The notes: generated from the letters alone by a model not told the origin. 33,257 nucleotides of DNA from an uncultured Rhodospirillales bacterium (GCA_902761715.1 CACWLK010000017.1:1-33257); one strand, 5' to 3'. Counted from the stretch's first letter, positions 8,899 to 18,014 are shown. Made by a program: numbers and translations.

Positions 8899-9393
8899 TT
8901 ATTCCTCGTCAAAATCGTCAAAGTCCTCGCCGCTGACTTCAACGCCGTCATCAAAACCTAAATCGTCATCTTCATCGCTAAGGTCTGCATCTTCGGCATC
9001 GCCTTCCATTGCGGCATCAAAGTCAATATCATCATCACCGCTGTGAACCTGCATATTGTCAGAAACTTCATTGTCCAACAGCAATCCTGAGAATTGCTCG
9101 TCCAACTCTGACAATTCTTTTTCTGCGGCCATGATTTCCATTTCTTCTTCTTCAGGCTCTTCGACTTCAACATATTTCTGAAGTCCCATAACCAAAGACT
9201 TTTGCAACTCTTCGATATTAACCTTTTCTTCGGCTATCTCTCGTAATGCCACAACCGGATTTTTGTCGTTATCGCGTTCTACCATAATCGGGGCGCCTGA
9301 CGAAATATCCTTTGCACGTTGAGTTGAAATCATAACCAAATCATAACGATTAGGAATTTTATCAATACAATCTTCTACAGTTACTCTTGCCAT
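8899..9393 (-). CDS. rpoZ: RNA polymerase omega subunit with long acidic tail
   Basis: Omega helps assemble RNA polymerase by latching onto beta-prime. The start is set at 9393 ([19 protein letters not shown]), preceded by AAAGG. A longer frame to 9444 lacks support because it would begin near the predicted transcription start. Residues 1-74 match omega, including the helix with AREIAEE-like sequence [11 protein letters not shown]. Residues 75-164 are an extension in which 41 of 90 residues are Asp or Glu, ending EDFDDFDEE. Typical omega proteins have about 90-130 residues, so this 164-residue form is long. First gene of the operon leading to era. Confidence 0.94.
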   Translation of the reverse strand: MARVTVEDCIDKIPNRYDLVMISTQRAKDISSGAPIMVERDNDKNPVVALREIAEEKVNIEELQKSLVMGLQKYVEVEEPEEEEMEIMAAEKELSELDEQFSGLLLDNEVSDNMQVHSGDDDIDFDAAMEGDAEDADLSDEDDDLGFDDGVEVSGEDFDDFDEE

Positions 9394-9432
9394 TTTTTTA
9401 CCTTTTCTGGTTGTTAATACATTTTGGTCGCC

Positions 9433-9461
9433 ACTATATTGCACATTTTGATTTTCGGCAA
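9433..9461 (-). promoter_or_regulatory. Promoter of the rpoZ-era operon
   Basis: TTGCCG (9461-9456) and TATAGT (9438-9433) on the minus strand are 17 bp apart. The start point would be near 9426, giving a leader of about 33 nt before the rpoZ ATG at 9393. This position also argues against the longer rpoZ frame. Confidence 0.6.
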
Positions 9462-9497
9462 GAAAAACCGTACTTTTTAAATGTCAACCAATTGATT

Positions 9498-10742
9498 TTA
9501 CTTCAAATAAATTGTCTGAGCGCCGATTCGCTGATGACTCTTTCTTAAACTGTCCTCAATCGCCTTATAATTTTTCTTAACCTCCAAAACATCTTCGAGC
9601 GGTGCCGAATACATTTCTACAACACTCTGCATTGTTGCCGCAATCAACTCCCCATATTTATATTCGTATGAATTCAGCGTATCTTCAAACACGTTTTGCT
9701 TATATAACTTTACTCCGCGGGCTTCCATCTGTGTCATATTCAAAACTCTGTATGCTTTTATGGTTTTTTCGCACGTATAAGCCCACTCTTTTTCATTAAA
9801 TCCCTGTTTGGAAACAATAACCTTAAATTCGTTTTCCAATCCGGCAAGGCGCACTTTTTGTACCAACCTTGCACACGGATTAACCAAATCTTTTATTCCC
9901 GCTAAGCCAGGTCCTTTATCATTAGCTTTTTCCCAGGCTTCCAACAAATGCCCTGCTTCAACCAGTTTCAGCTCAACCATCAAATTATCGCCAAACTCAT
10001 TAAGCTCATCCAAGGTACCGACAAAAGCTTCTATATCCGGAGAAGTCAACAATGACTTTTCGGTCGGATTTATAGTTCTCAAGTTTTTTTCAACTCTGCC
10101 TTTGACCACCGCCCCCGGTGCAAAATCTTCCGGTCTGATAATACTGGCTATATCATCAAGTAATTTCAAACGGTATTTATTAATCGGCTCCGGCAATTTT
10201 TGCGGCACCTGTATTTCCTCATGGTCAGCATTTTCTGACCAGGCTTCCGGCATCAGCAAAAAATAAAACACCGGCGACAACATTTCTATATTTTCTATGT
10301 CTGCGACCTGCGGCGCAATTCTCGTCGGGAACTTATTTTTTGTTTCTTTAATTCCCGGCATATTCAATATTTTTTCCGGAATTCCGGGAACCGTATGTAA
10401 ATAAGGTCCTATATACGGATACATTTTGGGATCCATATTTTTTATCATTGCGTACAGTTCATCTTCACCTTCCCACTTCAGCCTTCTGTCCCTGGTACCA
10501 TAGCGACGTATGGTTTGTGCAAACTCTTTGTCAAATTTGTTGCCGATTCGCCAATAATATTTATATTTTCGATCATACACCGGAGCTGGACGGAACTGCT
10601 CCCTCAACTCCACAATCGGCGGTAATTCCTCATCCAAATCGACCTTAAATTTAGGGGCAAAATCAGACGGCGCAATAGCTTGCGCTCTCGCACAACCGAG
10701 CACAACTGACACCAACACTCCCCAAAACAGTCTTTTTTTCAT
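9498..10742 (-). CDS. Exported protein of unknown function, 414 aa
   Basis: I do not recognise the family. The start is taken at 10742 (MKKRLFWGVLVSVVLGCARA) because GGAGTG lies seven bases upstream; the frame opens nine codons earlier without such a site. The N-terminus is a signal sequence. VLGC could be a lipobox, though cleavage after ARAQA is equally possible. The mature part is hydrophilic, with two proline-rich blocks (ELPPIVELREQFRPAPVYDR; TVPGIPEKILNMPGIKE) and a mostly helical C-terminal half with few cysteines. No catalytic motif is visible. It is divergent from gcrA and read toward rpoZ, but rpoZ has its own promoter. A periplasmic or surface-associated role is inference. Confidence 0.75.
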   Translation of the reverse strand: MKKRLFWGVLVSVVLGCARAQAIAPSDFAPKFKVDLDEELPPIVELREQFRPAPVYDRKYKYYWRIGNKFDKEFAQTIRRYGTRDRRLKWEGEDELYAMIKNMDPKMYPYIGPYLHTVPGIPEKILNMPGIKETKNKFPTRIAPQVADIENIEMLSPVFYFLLMPEAWSENADHEEIQVPQKLPEPINKYRLKLLDDIASIIRPEDFAPGAVVKGRVEKNLRTINPTEKSLLTSPDIEAFVGTLDELNEFGDNLMVELKLVEAGHLLEAWEKANDKGPGLAGIKDLVNPCARLVQKVRLAGLENEFKVIVSKQGFNEKEWAYTCEKTIKAYRVLNMTQMEARGVKLYKQNVFEDTLNSYEYKYGELIAATMQSVVEMYSAPLEDVLEVKKNYKAIEDSLRKSHQRIGAQTIYLK

Positions 10743-10811
10743 AAAATCACTCCATTTGACTACGAACATACAATAATTTCTTTAATAAAAAGTAACATTT
10801 AAATAATTTTC

Positions 10812-10840
10812 TAGACTCGGACGAAATATTGTTTTAATAT
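10812..10840 (+). promoter_or_regulatory. Probable gcrA promoter containing a GANTC site
   Basis: TAGACT (10812-10817) and TAATAT (10835-10840) are 17 bp apart. The -35 region overlaps GACTC (10814-10818), a match to GANTC, the methylation site of the alphaproteobacterial cell-cycle methylase CcrM, through which GcrA acts in Caulobacter. A single GANTC can easily occur by chance. Confidence 0.45.
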
Positions 10841-10872
10841 CAAGTTGTTCAAAACATTTAAGGAGAATGGCT

Positions 10873-11463
10873 ATGGCTTGGACAGAAAAGATGGTTGAAG
10901 ACTTAAGAATTATGTGGAAACAAGGACTTACCACCGGTGAAATTGGCAGACGTCTCGGGGTTTCCAAAAACTCTATTGTCGGAAAAGTTCACCGCTTGCA
11001 ACTTGACGCTCGTCCGTCCCCTATTAAGAAGAAAACAGACAATGCTAAAACTGTTGAACCTGCTGCGGCTGAAAAAAAAACTAAACTGAAAACCGAAAAG
11101 CCCGCCGAAAAAAAGGCTGAAAAATCGACTTCCAAGGCTGTAAAAGCCCCGGAAAAGAAGGCTGTTGCGTCTACCGAAAAAAAGAGCAAACCTGTAGCCG
11201 AAACTCCTAAGGCTCCACAGGAAAAAAAGCAACCGACTCCAAAAATTCCGGAACATATTTTTACACCCAAACCTGTTCAGCCTGTCAAAACATATAACGG
11301 CAACGCCAAACTGACTGACCTTGATAACCACACTTGTCGTTGGCCGTTGGGTGACCCGAAGGACGAAAACTTCCATTTCTGCGGTCGCCGTGTAAAGGTC
11401 GGACAAACTTATTGTGAAGAGCATGCAGCTCTCGCATACGTCAAGCCAAGCAATAAAAAATAG
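10873..11463 (+). CDS. gcrA: GcrA cell-cycle regulator
   Basis: GcrA is an alphaproteobacterial transcription factor that works with sigma-70 at promoters carrying methylated GANTC sites. The N-terminal 45 residues (MAWTEKMVEDLRIMW, then GEIGRRLGVSKNSIVGKVHRL) are its helix-turn-helix domain. A Lys/Ala/Glu/Pro-rich low-complexity linker (about 55-135) follows. The C-terminal CRWPLGDP, FCGR and YCEEH block is the conserved cysteine/histidine part that contacts RNA polymerase in Caulobacter. Two in-frame ATGs lie six bases apart; AGGAG (10861-10865) is seven bases from the second (10873) and too close to the first, so the second is chosen. Length is 196 residues. It is convergent with trkH. Confidence 0.93.
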   Translation: MAWTEKMVEDLRIMWKQGLTTGEIGRRLGVSKNSIVGKVHRLQLDARPSPIKKKTDNAKTVEPAAAEKKTKLKTEKPAEKKAEKSTSKAVKAPEKKAVASTEKKSKPVAETPKAPQEKKQPTPKIPEHIFTPKPVQPVKTYNGNAKLTDLDNHTCRWPLGDPKDENFHFCGRRVKVGQTYCEEHAALAYVKPSNKK

Positions 11464-11479
11464 CCATATATTAAACCAC

Positions 11480-11508
11480 AAAAAAATCCCGATTTTCGGG
11501 ATTTTTTT
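11480..11508. terminator. Bidirectional terminator between gcrA and trkH
   Basis: ATCCCGA and TCGGGAT pair around a TTT loop, extended by A and T runs on each side. It is placed 16 bases after the gcrA stop and 14 bases after the trkH stop, so it can end both convergent transcripts. Confidence 0.9.
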
Positions 11509-11522
11509 GTATTTTGCTTTTT

Positions 11523-12968
11523 CTATTTTCTCCAAAAACTACGAGTAAATACCACCAGAACCGTCAAGATTTCCAGCCTGCCCAACAGCATAGCAACCGC
11601 TAACACATATTTTACAAACGGGGAAAACATCATAAAACTTCCGCTCGGTCCGATACTCTCGGCCACTCCGGGACCAACATTGGTAATGCACCCCATCACC
11701 GCTGCAAATGACGTAAAAGCATCAACCCCGCACAATGTTAACAACAAGACCAAAAAAGCTGCCACCAGAAAAAACAATGTTGTAAAAATCAGTACTGATA
11801 CTACAACCTCGTTTCCCAACACAAACTGCTTTATTTTTAGCGGCACCATTCTTCGTGGTGCAACCGCTAACGCTAGTGTCTGGCGCAAAAATGCGGTAAT
11901 TACCTGCCACCTGAACACTTTTATTGAACCTGTTGTAGAACCGGAACACCCACCAATCAGACCTATAATTGTAAATGCCGCCACTGCAAAGGCTCCCCAC
12001 GTTAAATAATCTGTAGAGGAAAGCCCTGTTGTTGTCATAATCGAAACTACATTAAAAGCTGCATATCTGAACGCCATAACCACATTGTCAATTTTACCGC
12101 TCAATCGTAACCATAAAGTCATTGCCAAAACCGTAATTGCCACAGTTTTCAAAAACGCCAAAACCTGCACTGTCCGCAAAGAATGCTTAAATTTATTTTG
12201 TACCAGCATTATAAAAAATGTCATTGGTAGTGCTGACAGCAGCATAAAAACTATAACAATGCCTTCAATAAGCGGACTGTTATAGTAGCCTATTGAGGCA
12301 TTTTTAGTTGAAAATCCGGCTGTCGCCACAGTTGAAAAACCGTGATTTACTGCATCAAACATATTCATACCGGCAAAATACAAACAGGTGATACAGCAAA
12401 CCAAAAAGAACACATATACCAAGATAATTCTTTTGGCGATATATCTGAATTTTGGCATAAACTTATCATTAATATCCGAATTCTCTCGCTGAAAAATTTG
12501 CATTCCGCCGATGCCCAAAAACGGCAACAAAGCCGATGCAAACACCACAACTCCGATACCGCCAATCATATTCAATACCGACCGCCACAACAAAATCGGT
12601 TTTGGCAAACTTTCAACATCAGAAAATATTGTAGCGCCGGTTCCCGTAATTCCTGATACGGCCTCAAAAAAAGCATCATGAAAATTTGATACGCATCCAT
12701 ACAACATAAACGGCAAGGTTGCCAAAAGACCTATGCTGAACCAGCTTGTTGTCGTCAACAAATATCCCTGTCGCATACTGATACTGTTGGTCGAAGTCCT
12801 GTTTGATAAAAACAACGACAACCCGATAAACATCGTAAACAGAGCCGAATTTAAGAACAACGACCAACCGGTAGCATTAACATACATATCATATCCGGCA
12901 ACTGCAAACATCGCGCATCCGATAACGCTTATAAAATATCCGTTTATCATCAAAACCAGTTGCCACAT
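11523..12968 (-). CDS. trkH: Trk/Ktr-type potassium uptake membrane protein
   Basis: TrkH forms the ion-conducting part of a K+ uptake system gated by the cytoplasmic protein TrkA, which is not in this window. The 481-residue protein is membrane-spanning throughout. Its four pore loops carry the family's selectivity-filter glycines: GITGTGATIF, TAGFSTKNAS, TTTGLSSTDY and TNVGPGVAES. The length is normal. It is the last gene of the operon from rlpA, 16 bases after the SNase-like gene, and ends at the terminator shared with gcrA. Confidence 0.94.
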   Translation of the reverse strand: MWQLVLMINGYFISVIGCAMFAVAGYDMYVNATGWSLFLNSALFTMFIGLSLFLSNRTSTNSISMRQGYLLTTTSWFSIGLLATLPFMLYGCVSNFHDAFFEAVSGITGTGATIFSDVESLPKPILLWRSVLNMIGGIGVVVFASALLPFLGIGGMQIFQRENSDINDKFMPKFRYIAKRIILVYVFFLVCCITCLYFAGMNMFDAVNHGFSTVATAGFSTKNASIGYYNSPLIEGIVIVFMLLSALPMTFFIMLVQNKFKHSLRTVQVLAFLKTVAITVLAMTLWLRLSGKIDNVVMAFRYAAFNVVSIMTTTGLSSTDYLTWGAFAVAAFTIIGLIGGCSGSTTGSIKVFRWQVITAFLRQTLALAVAPRRMVPLKIKQFVLGNEVVVSVLIFTTLFFLVAAFLVLLLTLCGVDAFTSFAAVMGCITNVGPGVAESIGPSGSFMMFSPFVKYVLAVAMLLGRLEILTVLVVFTRSFWRK

Positions 12969-12984
12969 ATCTTTTCTCCCCTAT

Positions 12985-13851
12985 CTAGCGGGCGGAAACT
13001 CTGTCCGAAAAGCCGCGTTCAACCAACAAAGAGTTAATTTCAATTTCGCCCACATAACATACCGCCGTAGCAGTCTTGTCATTTTTGGTATAAGCTACAA
13101 TTTTGCAAGACACCTTTTCGTCCTGAACAAAATTTTTTAAAAAGACCTTTCCTTTAACCCCTTTTTCGGTACGTGGATTGGAATATATGCCGTATAAAAA
13201 TACATATGTCTCATCTATGGCTATATCATTCACATTATAGACTGTCGCTGTCCCGCTTATTTCGACAGGAGTAGCCAAATAATCCAAATTTGAATATTCA
13301 CCGTAATGCTTTTCAAAATTAAAAGCTTCAACCTTTTCCGGTTTTTCATCTGACTGCTGAACATTTGAATTTTCACGTTCTTCAATCAGTTCCGGCTTAT
13401 GTTCTGCCACAACTTCAGGAACTTCTTCAATAATCATCTCACGTTGAACATCTTTTATATCCACCACATCACTTGCAGATTCTCTCAGCACATCAACCCT
13501 TTGCGGATCTTGTCCTGTCGCCGCTTCAAACATCTTACGTCTGACTTCTCTTGGGGTCGGCTGATAATCAGAATCAACCAATTGGTCAATTCCCTTATCC
13601 GAATGTACAGTCATAACCTGCTCACGCACATCCTTAAACAAGTCGGCATACCAACTGCGAACATCTTTTGGTGCCACGCCGTAAAGAATTGGAATAACAT
13701 AAGCTATCACGCACAGCGCCAACACAAAAAGCAAAAACCGCAACGGTCTGCGAAACGGATACGTCAAGAACATAACAATTTTATGTATCAGACCCGGCAA
13801 ACCTGAAATATGCGTAATATCATCTTTTTTATTTTTTCTCATCAGCGCCAT
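12985..13851 (-). CDS. Membrane-anchored protein with degenerate SNase-like domain
   Basis: The 288-residue protein has a basic N-terminus, one membrane segment (about 38-60, LRFLLFVLALCVIAYVIPIL), a charged, probably disordered middle (about 85-185), and a C-terminal domain (about 190-288) that resembles a staphylococcal-nuclease OB fold: ISGTATVYNVNDI, YVFLYGI, KVSCKIVAY, then EINSLLVERGFSD, like the family's ending. The catalytic blocks are absent: VRLxGIDAPE is replaced by VFLYGIYSNP and the YGR block is missing. It is therefore probably a non-catalytic binding domain facing the periplasm. GGAGAG six bases before 13851 supports the start. Confidence 0.65.
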   Translation of the reverse strand: MALMRKNKKDDITHISGLPGLIHKIVMFLTYPFRRPLRFLLFVLALCVIAYVIPILYGVAPKDVRSWYADLFKDVREQVMTVHSDKGIDQLVDSDYQPTPREVRRKMFEAATGQDPQRVDVLRESASDVVDIKDVQREMIIEEVPEVVAEHKPELIEERENSNVQQSDEKPEKVEAFNFEKHYGEYSNLDYLATPVEISGTATVYNVNDIAIDETYVFLYGIYSNPRTEKGVKGKVFLKNFVQDEKVSCKIVAYTKNDKTATAVCYVGEIEINSLLVERGFSDRVSAR

Positions 13852-13871
13852 AACACTCTCCTTATTATAAA

Positions 13872-14732
13872 TTAACCCTGCTTACCCTTTAACAAAAAAT
13901 CCGGCAACTTGTCCAACGCTGAAGCGCCTGCCGCGCCTCTATGTCCACCACCGCCGAATTTTGCCGCCAATTTTGAAACATCAACATTCTTTTTATCTGA
14001 ATAAAAAGACACATTCCATTTACGATTTTTGTTCATATAAAAATTTATCATCACATCATATTCATCACGATTCGGCAAAGAATCATAAAACGATGAATAT
14101 CCTTGCGCCATATTACCGCATATGCATTTCAATCCGTCGATTTCTGCTTCAAACGACATTCCTCTTACTAAACGATAGTTGCGAACATTTATCCATGCCA
14201 AAATTCGCTTTCCATCTTCGACCATTTTATCAATATCAAAATTTCCGAAAAACAAATCTTGCCAAATTTTATCATCAGGAGTATTTACCCCCATCGACTG
14301 CATTGCATACTCAAAAGGACGTACTCGCGGATCACTGAAATCGAACAAATCATGCCCTGCCAACAACTTTACACCCAAAGGTTCCGGTCTGTCCGGATAA
14401 AAATATTGCCAACAGAGCTCAATCGCCGCCTGTCCGACCTTTCTCAACCCCTTAATTGGCTTTTTCCCCTGAGCGACAGCTCGATCATATTCTTCAATAA
14501 CCGATGCATGATGGTCTATCCATGTAAAATCCTTGGTTGCACTCAACTCAAACATAAAATCAAGCGGCAATGCAAAGTCGCACACAAATATTTTATCGTG
14601 TTTTGCAATTTCATCATAGGGCACATCCATGTCATGGTTAAGGCCCAACAACTCAACTTCAGGATACACGCTTTTAACCACAGCGCCCGAGCCTTTTCCG
14701 TCATGATCTGCAATATGATAAATACAAAGCAT
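13872..14732 (-). CDS. DHH/DHHA1 family phosphoesterase
   Basis: DHH proteins hydrolyse phosphodiester bonds using two metal ions; substrates include oligoribonucleotides, cyclic dinucleotides and pAp. The 286-residue protein begins YHIADHDGKGSGAVV (metal-binding DxD), then CDFALP, the signature WIDHHASV, and ends with the DHHA1 substrate loop FGGGGHRGAAGASAL. All blocks appear intact. The N-terminal position of ADHDGKG and the lack of a transmembrane or RecJ nucleotide-binding extension suggest a small soluble enzyme; the substrate cannot be read from sequence. It lies 10 bases after the MBL gene. Confidence 0.85.
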   Translation of the reverse strand: MLCIYHIADHDGKGSGAVVKSVYPEVELLGLNHDMDVPYDEIAKHDKIFVCDFALPLDFMFELSATKDFTWIDHHASVIEEYDRAVAQGKKPIKGLRKVGQAAIELCWQYFYPDRPEPLGVKLLAGHDLFDFSDPRVRPFEYAMQSMGVNTPDDKIWQDLFFGNFDIDKMVEDGKRILAWINVRNYRLVRGMSFEAEIDGLKCICGNMAQGYSSFYDSLPNRDEYDVMINFYMNKNRKWNVSFYSDKKNVDVSKLAAKFGGGGHRGAAGASALDKLPDFLLKGKQG

Positions 14733-14742
14733 ATTTTTCTCC

Positions 14743-15531
14743 CTAGTCCACGGTTATCAACATATTGTCATATGCCGGCTCAACATTTTCAGGCGTAATT
14801 GTTTTTACAACATCATAATCACACTCTGCCGCCATATGATTAATTATTGCTTTTTTACACCCCAAACGTTTAATATCTTGTAAAATTTCATTCAATCCCG
14901 CATGAAATTCTGACCCCTTGGTTGTTGTCATCGGGAAAATTGCCAACTCTACATCTTTTTTAATAAACTCCAGAGCCTTGTCTTCCAATTTACGATAATC
15001 GGCAACATACACAATTTCGCCATCGTTAAAAATATATCCTGTCGACGGCACGGCATGTCCCAACAACCTGATTGGAACAATTTTTAAGTTATTAATATAA
15101 AACGGCTCATAATAATTAACCACATTGGCGACCAAACTCGGTTGCATAGACACATTATTTGCCTTTTGCGGAGTGGCTACCAAATAAGGGAAACGCTGCT
15201 TAATCACTCGCACGGTATCATCGCTTCCGTACACATCAAGACTACCATGATTAATTCTGTTAATCTCACGCAAATCATCAATTCCGTGCAAATGGTCTGC
15301 ATGAGAATGCGTATACAAAACCGCACTAAGCGACGTTATACCGTTTTGCAACATCTGTCCTCTCAAATCCGGAGATGTATCAATCAGCAATTTAGTATCG
15401 TTATATTCAAAATATGTAGTCGTGCGAGTGCGAAAGTTTCTGGGATTTTCTGGATTGCAATTACCCCACCCCATGGCTATCGCCGGAACTCCCGGAGCGG
15501 CACCGCTTCCCAAAATAACTATTTTATACAT
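14743..15531 (-). CDS. Metallo-beta-lactamase-fold phosphodiesterase (PhnP-like)
   Basis: The 262-residue protein carries the zinc-binding motif THSHADHLHGID (H75, H77, D79, H80) and the N-terminal GSGAAPGVPA loop of the PhnP/RNase Z-like branch. NHMAAECDYD near the C-terminus supplies a further histidine. A small cyclic nucleotide or phosphodiester substrate is likely, but which one is unknown. The ATG overlaps the tatD stop (TAATG), so it is translationally coupled. This gene directly follows tatD in many alphaproteobacteria. Confidence 0.87.
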   Translation of the reverse strand: MYKIVILGSGAAPGVPAIAMGWGNCNPENPRNFRTRTTTYFEYNDTKLLIDTSPDLRGQMLQNGITSLSAVLYTHSHADHLHGIDDLREINRINHGSLDVYGSDDTVRVIKQRFPYLVATPQKANNVSMQPSLVANVVNYYEPFYINNLKIVPIRLLGHAVPSTGYIFNDGEIVYVADYRKLEDKALEFIKKDVELAIFPMTTTKGSEFHAGLNEILQDIKRLGCKKAIINHMAAECDYDVVKTITPENVEPAYDNMLITVD

Positions 15532-16325
15532 TAATAATTATACCTCCCCTTATCACTCGCTTTTCTAAACAATTTATAAAAATTATGTGATGTAATATCC
15601 GCCATATCTTCATATGACATATTTTTAATCTGAGCTAATTTTTCCGCCACATATTTAACATTAGCCGGCTCATTTCGGTGTCCTCTCAACGGTATCGGAG
15701 CCAAAAAAGGAGAGTCTGTCTCCACCAATAAACGCTCATTTGGTATTGTTTCAAAAATATCCCGTAAATCACCGCTTTTATTAAAAGTTATAATTCCCGA
15801 TGCTGAAATATAAAAACCGATTGACAATGCAAAATCTGCCAATTCTTTTGACGAGGAAAAGCAATGAATTTCACCGCTGAACGGCTTTTGCTTATACATT
15901 TCATCTAATATTGAAATTGTATCATCATCAGCCTCACGTGTATGGATAATCAACGGCAATCCGGTCTCTTGTGCCGCCTTAATATGCTCCTTAAACAATC
16001 TTATTTGATTGTCTTTTGCACTGTAATCATAATAATAATCCAAACCGCATTCGCCGATTCCCACTACTTTTTTATGTTTTGTATTTGCTATTAAGTCCTC
16101 TGCCGTAACATTTGTATATTCATCGGCATTATGCGGATGCACACCGACTGCGGTATAAATAAACGGATATTTATTTGACAGCTTCAACTGGTTTTCAAAA
16201 TCTTCCAAACCGTTACCGGCATTAAGAGCGGCGGTAACTCCGCTGTCTTTCATTCGCTGAATTATTTCCTCAATATCATCTTCAAAATCATTAAAATCAA
16301 TATGACAATGACTGTCTACTAACAT
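15531..16325 (-). CDS. tatD: TatD family metal-dependent DNase
   Basis: TatD proteins are TIM-barrel metal-dependent 3'-5' exonucleases linked to DNA repair and turnover. The 264-residue protein starts with DSHCHIDF (metal ligands H6 and H8), has GECGLDYYYD, the metal-binding histidine in IIHTREADDD, IHCFSSS and ETDSPFLAPIPLRGHRNEP, all family signatures in order. Length is normal. It starts eight bases after holB ends. Confidence 0.95.
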   Translation of the reverse strand: MLVDSHCHIDFNDFEDDIEEIIQRMKDSGVTAALNAGNGLEDFENQLKLSNKYPFIYTAVGVHPHNADEYTNVTAEDLIANTKHKKVVGIGECGLDYYYDYSAKDNQIRLFKEHIKAAQETGLPLIIHTREADDDTISILDEMYKQKPFSGEIHCFSSSKELADFALSIGFYISASGIITFNKSGDLRDIFETIPNERLLVETDSPFLAPIPLRGHRNEPANVKYVAEKLAQIKNMSYEDMADITSHNFYKLFRKASDKGRYNY

Positions 16326-16333
16326 TTTTTACC

Positions 16334-17374
16334 TCAATTTATTTTACACAACTGGCTTATAACATTTATCAATGCCTGCCTTTTATCAATATTCAGACTA
16401 TTGGTCAATCTGAAACATTTGACTGCATTTTCCCAAACTTTTGCCATTTCTTCCACATCACGACAATTGACAATATTATCTGAACAAAATTTTAAGATTA
16501 ATTCCTGCGCCAAAGCAAAACTGTCTTCACTGGCCACCGCCTCATCAACCCAGCTCAGCAAATCCGCAAGCTTGAACTTAAATCCCGAAAACACAATATT
16601 TTGCAAACCATCATACATACTCAATGCATCACCGTCAGCATATGCCAAAGCTTTTCCGATACTTCCCGAGGCAATATGTGCAATCCCTTTAATTTCTTTC
16701 TCATCCAATCCGGGACGATATCTGCGCAACAGACAAACCAGATTATTTTCATCAAGTGGTCTCAATACCAGCTTAGAACAACGAGATTTTATGGTCGGCA
16801 ACAACTTTCCGACATTATGACTTATAAGCATAATCACACTTTTTGCCGGCGGCTCTTCCAAAATCTTCAGCAAAGCATTTGCCGCGGCAGCGTTCATATC
16901 ATCAATACTATCCACAATCACCACTCGCCAACCGTCTTGCGATGATTTTTTTGCCATAAAATCATTGATTGTTCTTACATCATCAATACGAATAAACGCC
17001 GACTTCTTCAGGTTTTGCAATTCGCTTTCACTCATTGCCTCACCATCTTTTATAGCTTTCAAAACTTTTTTACGATCCGTCTCAATATAGTCCCGCTCAA
17101 TAACTTTCAAATCCGGATGAGAATTACTGCTCACCAAACGATTTGATTGACTATCCGGACTTGTATTCAAGGTTTTCTCACTCCGATTCGGATCAAGTAA
17201 AAATCGAGCAAATTTATAGGCAAAGGTAGCTTTGCCTATTCCTCTTTCTCCCGAAATCAACCATGAGTTATGCAACGTATGATTATTGTAACAGTCCAAA
17301 ACAACCTTCTCTGCTTCTTCTTGCCCCAGCAGAAAAAAATTATTTTGTGGTGTTACAATCTCATCTTCCGGCAT
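16334..17374 (-). CDS. holB: DNA polymerase III delta' subunit
   Basis: Delta' is part of the clamp-loader complex that puts the sliding clamp on DNA. The 346-residue protein shows a P-loop-like GERGIGKATFAYKFA, a helical insertion, RIDDVRTINDFM, VIVDSIDDMNAAAANALLKILEEPP (Walker-B and SRC-like region) and TIKSRCSKLVLRPL. Its start overlaps the tmk stop (TAATG). The usual partner order tmk, holB, tatD, MBL supports the call. Confidence 0.93.
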   Translation of the reverse strand: MPEDEIVTPQNNFFLLGQEEAEKVVLDCYNNHTLHNSWLISGERGIGKATFAYKFARFLLDPNRSEKTLNTSPDSQSNRLVSSNSHPDLKVIERDYIETDRKKVLKAIKDGEAMSESELQNLKKSAFIRIDDVRTINDFMAKKSSQDGWRVVIVDSIDDMNAAAANALLKILEEPPAKSVIMLISHNVGKLLPTIKSRCSKLVLRPLDENNLVCLLRRYRPGLDEKEIKGIAHIASGSIGKALAYADGDALSMYDGLQNIVFSGFKFKLADLLSWVDEAVASEDSFALAQELILKFCSDNIVNCRDVEEMAKVWENAVKCFRLTNSLNIDKRQALINVISQLCKIN

Positions 17375-18012
17375 TAAAACAACCTCTCTTCAACCAATTT
17401 TACAATATTCGCATGCAAATCTTCGATTGTTTTATTAGCATCAACCACAACATATCTGTCTGATGTTTTCGCAATTTCCAAAAAACCTTTGCGCAAATTT
17501 TGATGAAACTCGATTCCTCGGCTTTCGTGCCTTGTTTCTTGTACAGCATATGTACTGTTTACTGCCATTGAACGAGCCAACCCAATTTCTGGATCAATAT
17601 CCAAAATAATCGTCAAATCAGGATAAAAATCACCGACCGTCATTTTGTAAAGTTCATCAAGCATCTGCTTTGACACTCTTTTATTATATCCGTAATATTG
17701 ATATGCCATAGTAGAGTCGGCAAAACGATCACTTATTACCCAACTGCCTTTTTCCAGTGCCGGCAACACTTTTTGTTGCATATGGATTCTTCTGTCCGCA
17801 TAATACAGCAAAGCCTCAGCCACAGCATCAAACTTATCTTTATCACCGGTGCACAGCATAGAGCGCAACTCTTGACCGATTGGCGTTCCGCCTGGCTCTT
17901 TGGTCAACACGACATCAACTTTTTTACCTTTTAAATATTCAGCCAACAATTTTACCTGTGTGCTTTTGCCGGTTCCCTCACCGCCTTCAAAGGTAATAAA
18001 ACGTCCGGACAT
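17374..18012 (-). CDS. tmk: Thymidylate kinase
   Basis: Tmk phosphorylates dTMP to dTDP. The 212-residue protein has the P-loop FEGGEGTGKSTQ (K16, S17), the TKEPGGTPIGQELR block, YYADRRIHMQQ, SDRFADSTMAYQYYG and a LID region with RSMA. Length matches the family. It lies two bases after the dacA stop and is coupled to holB by a one-base overlap. Confidence 0.96.
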   Translation of the reverse strand: MSGRFITFEGGEGTGKSTQVKLLAEYLKGKKVDVVLTKEPGGTPIGQELRSMLCTGDKDKFDAVAEALLYYADRRIHMQQKVLPALEKGSWVISDRFADSTMAYQYYGYNKRVSKQMLDELYKMTVGDFYPDLTIILDIDPEIGLARSMAVNSTYAVQETRHESRGIEFHQNLRKGFLEIAKTSDRYVVVDANKTIEDLHANIVKLVEERLF

Positions 18013-18014
18013 CT

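Noticed and set aside
9394..9444. Longer rpoZ start at 9444
   Set aside because: It begins beside the predicted -10 element and upstream of the likely transcription start; MARVTVED at 9393 is the conserved omega N-terminus.
10903..11535. 210-codon minus-strand frame opposite gcrA
   Set aside because: It is a shadow of the Lys/Ala-rich gcrA linker, giving a Phe/Ser-rich product, and would cross the gcrA-trkH terminator.
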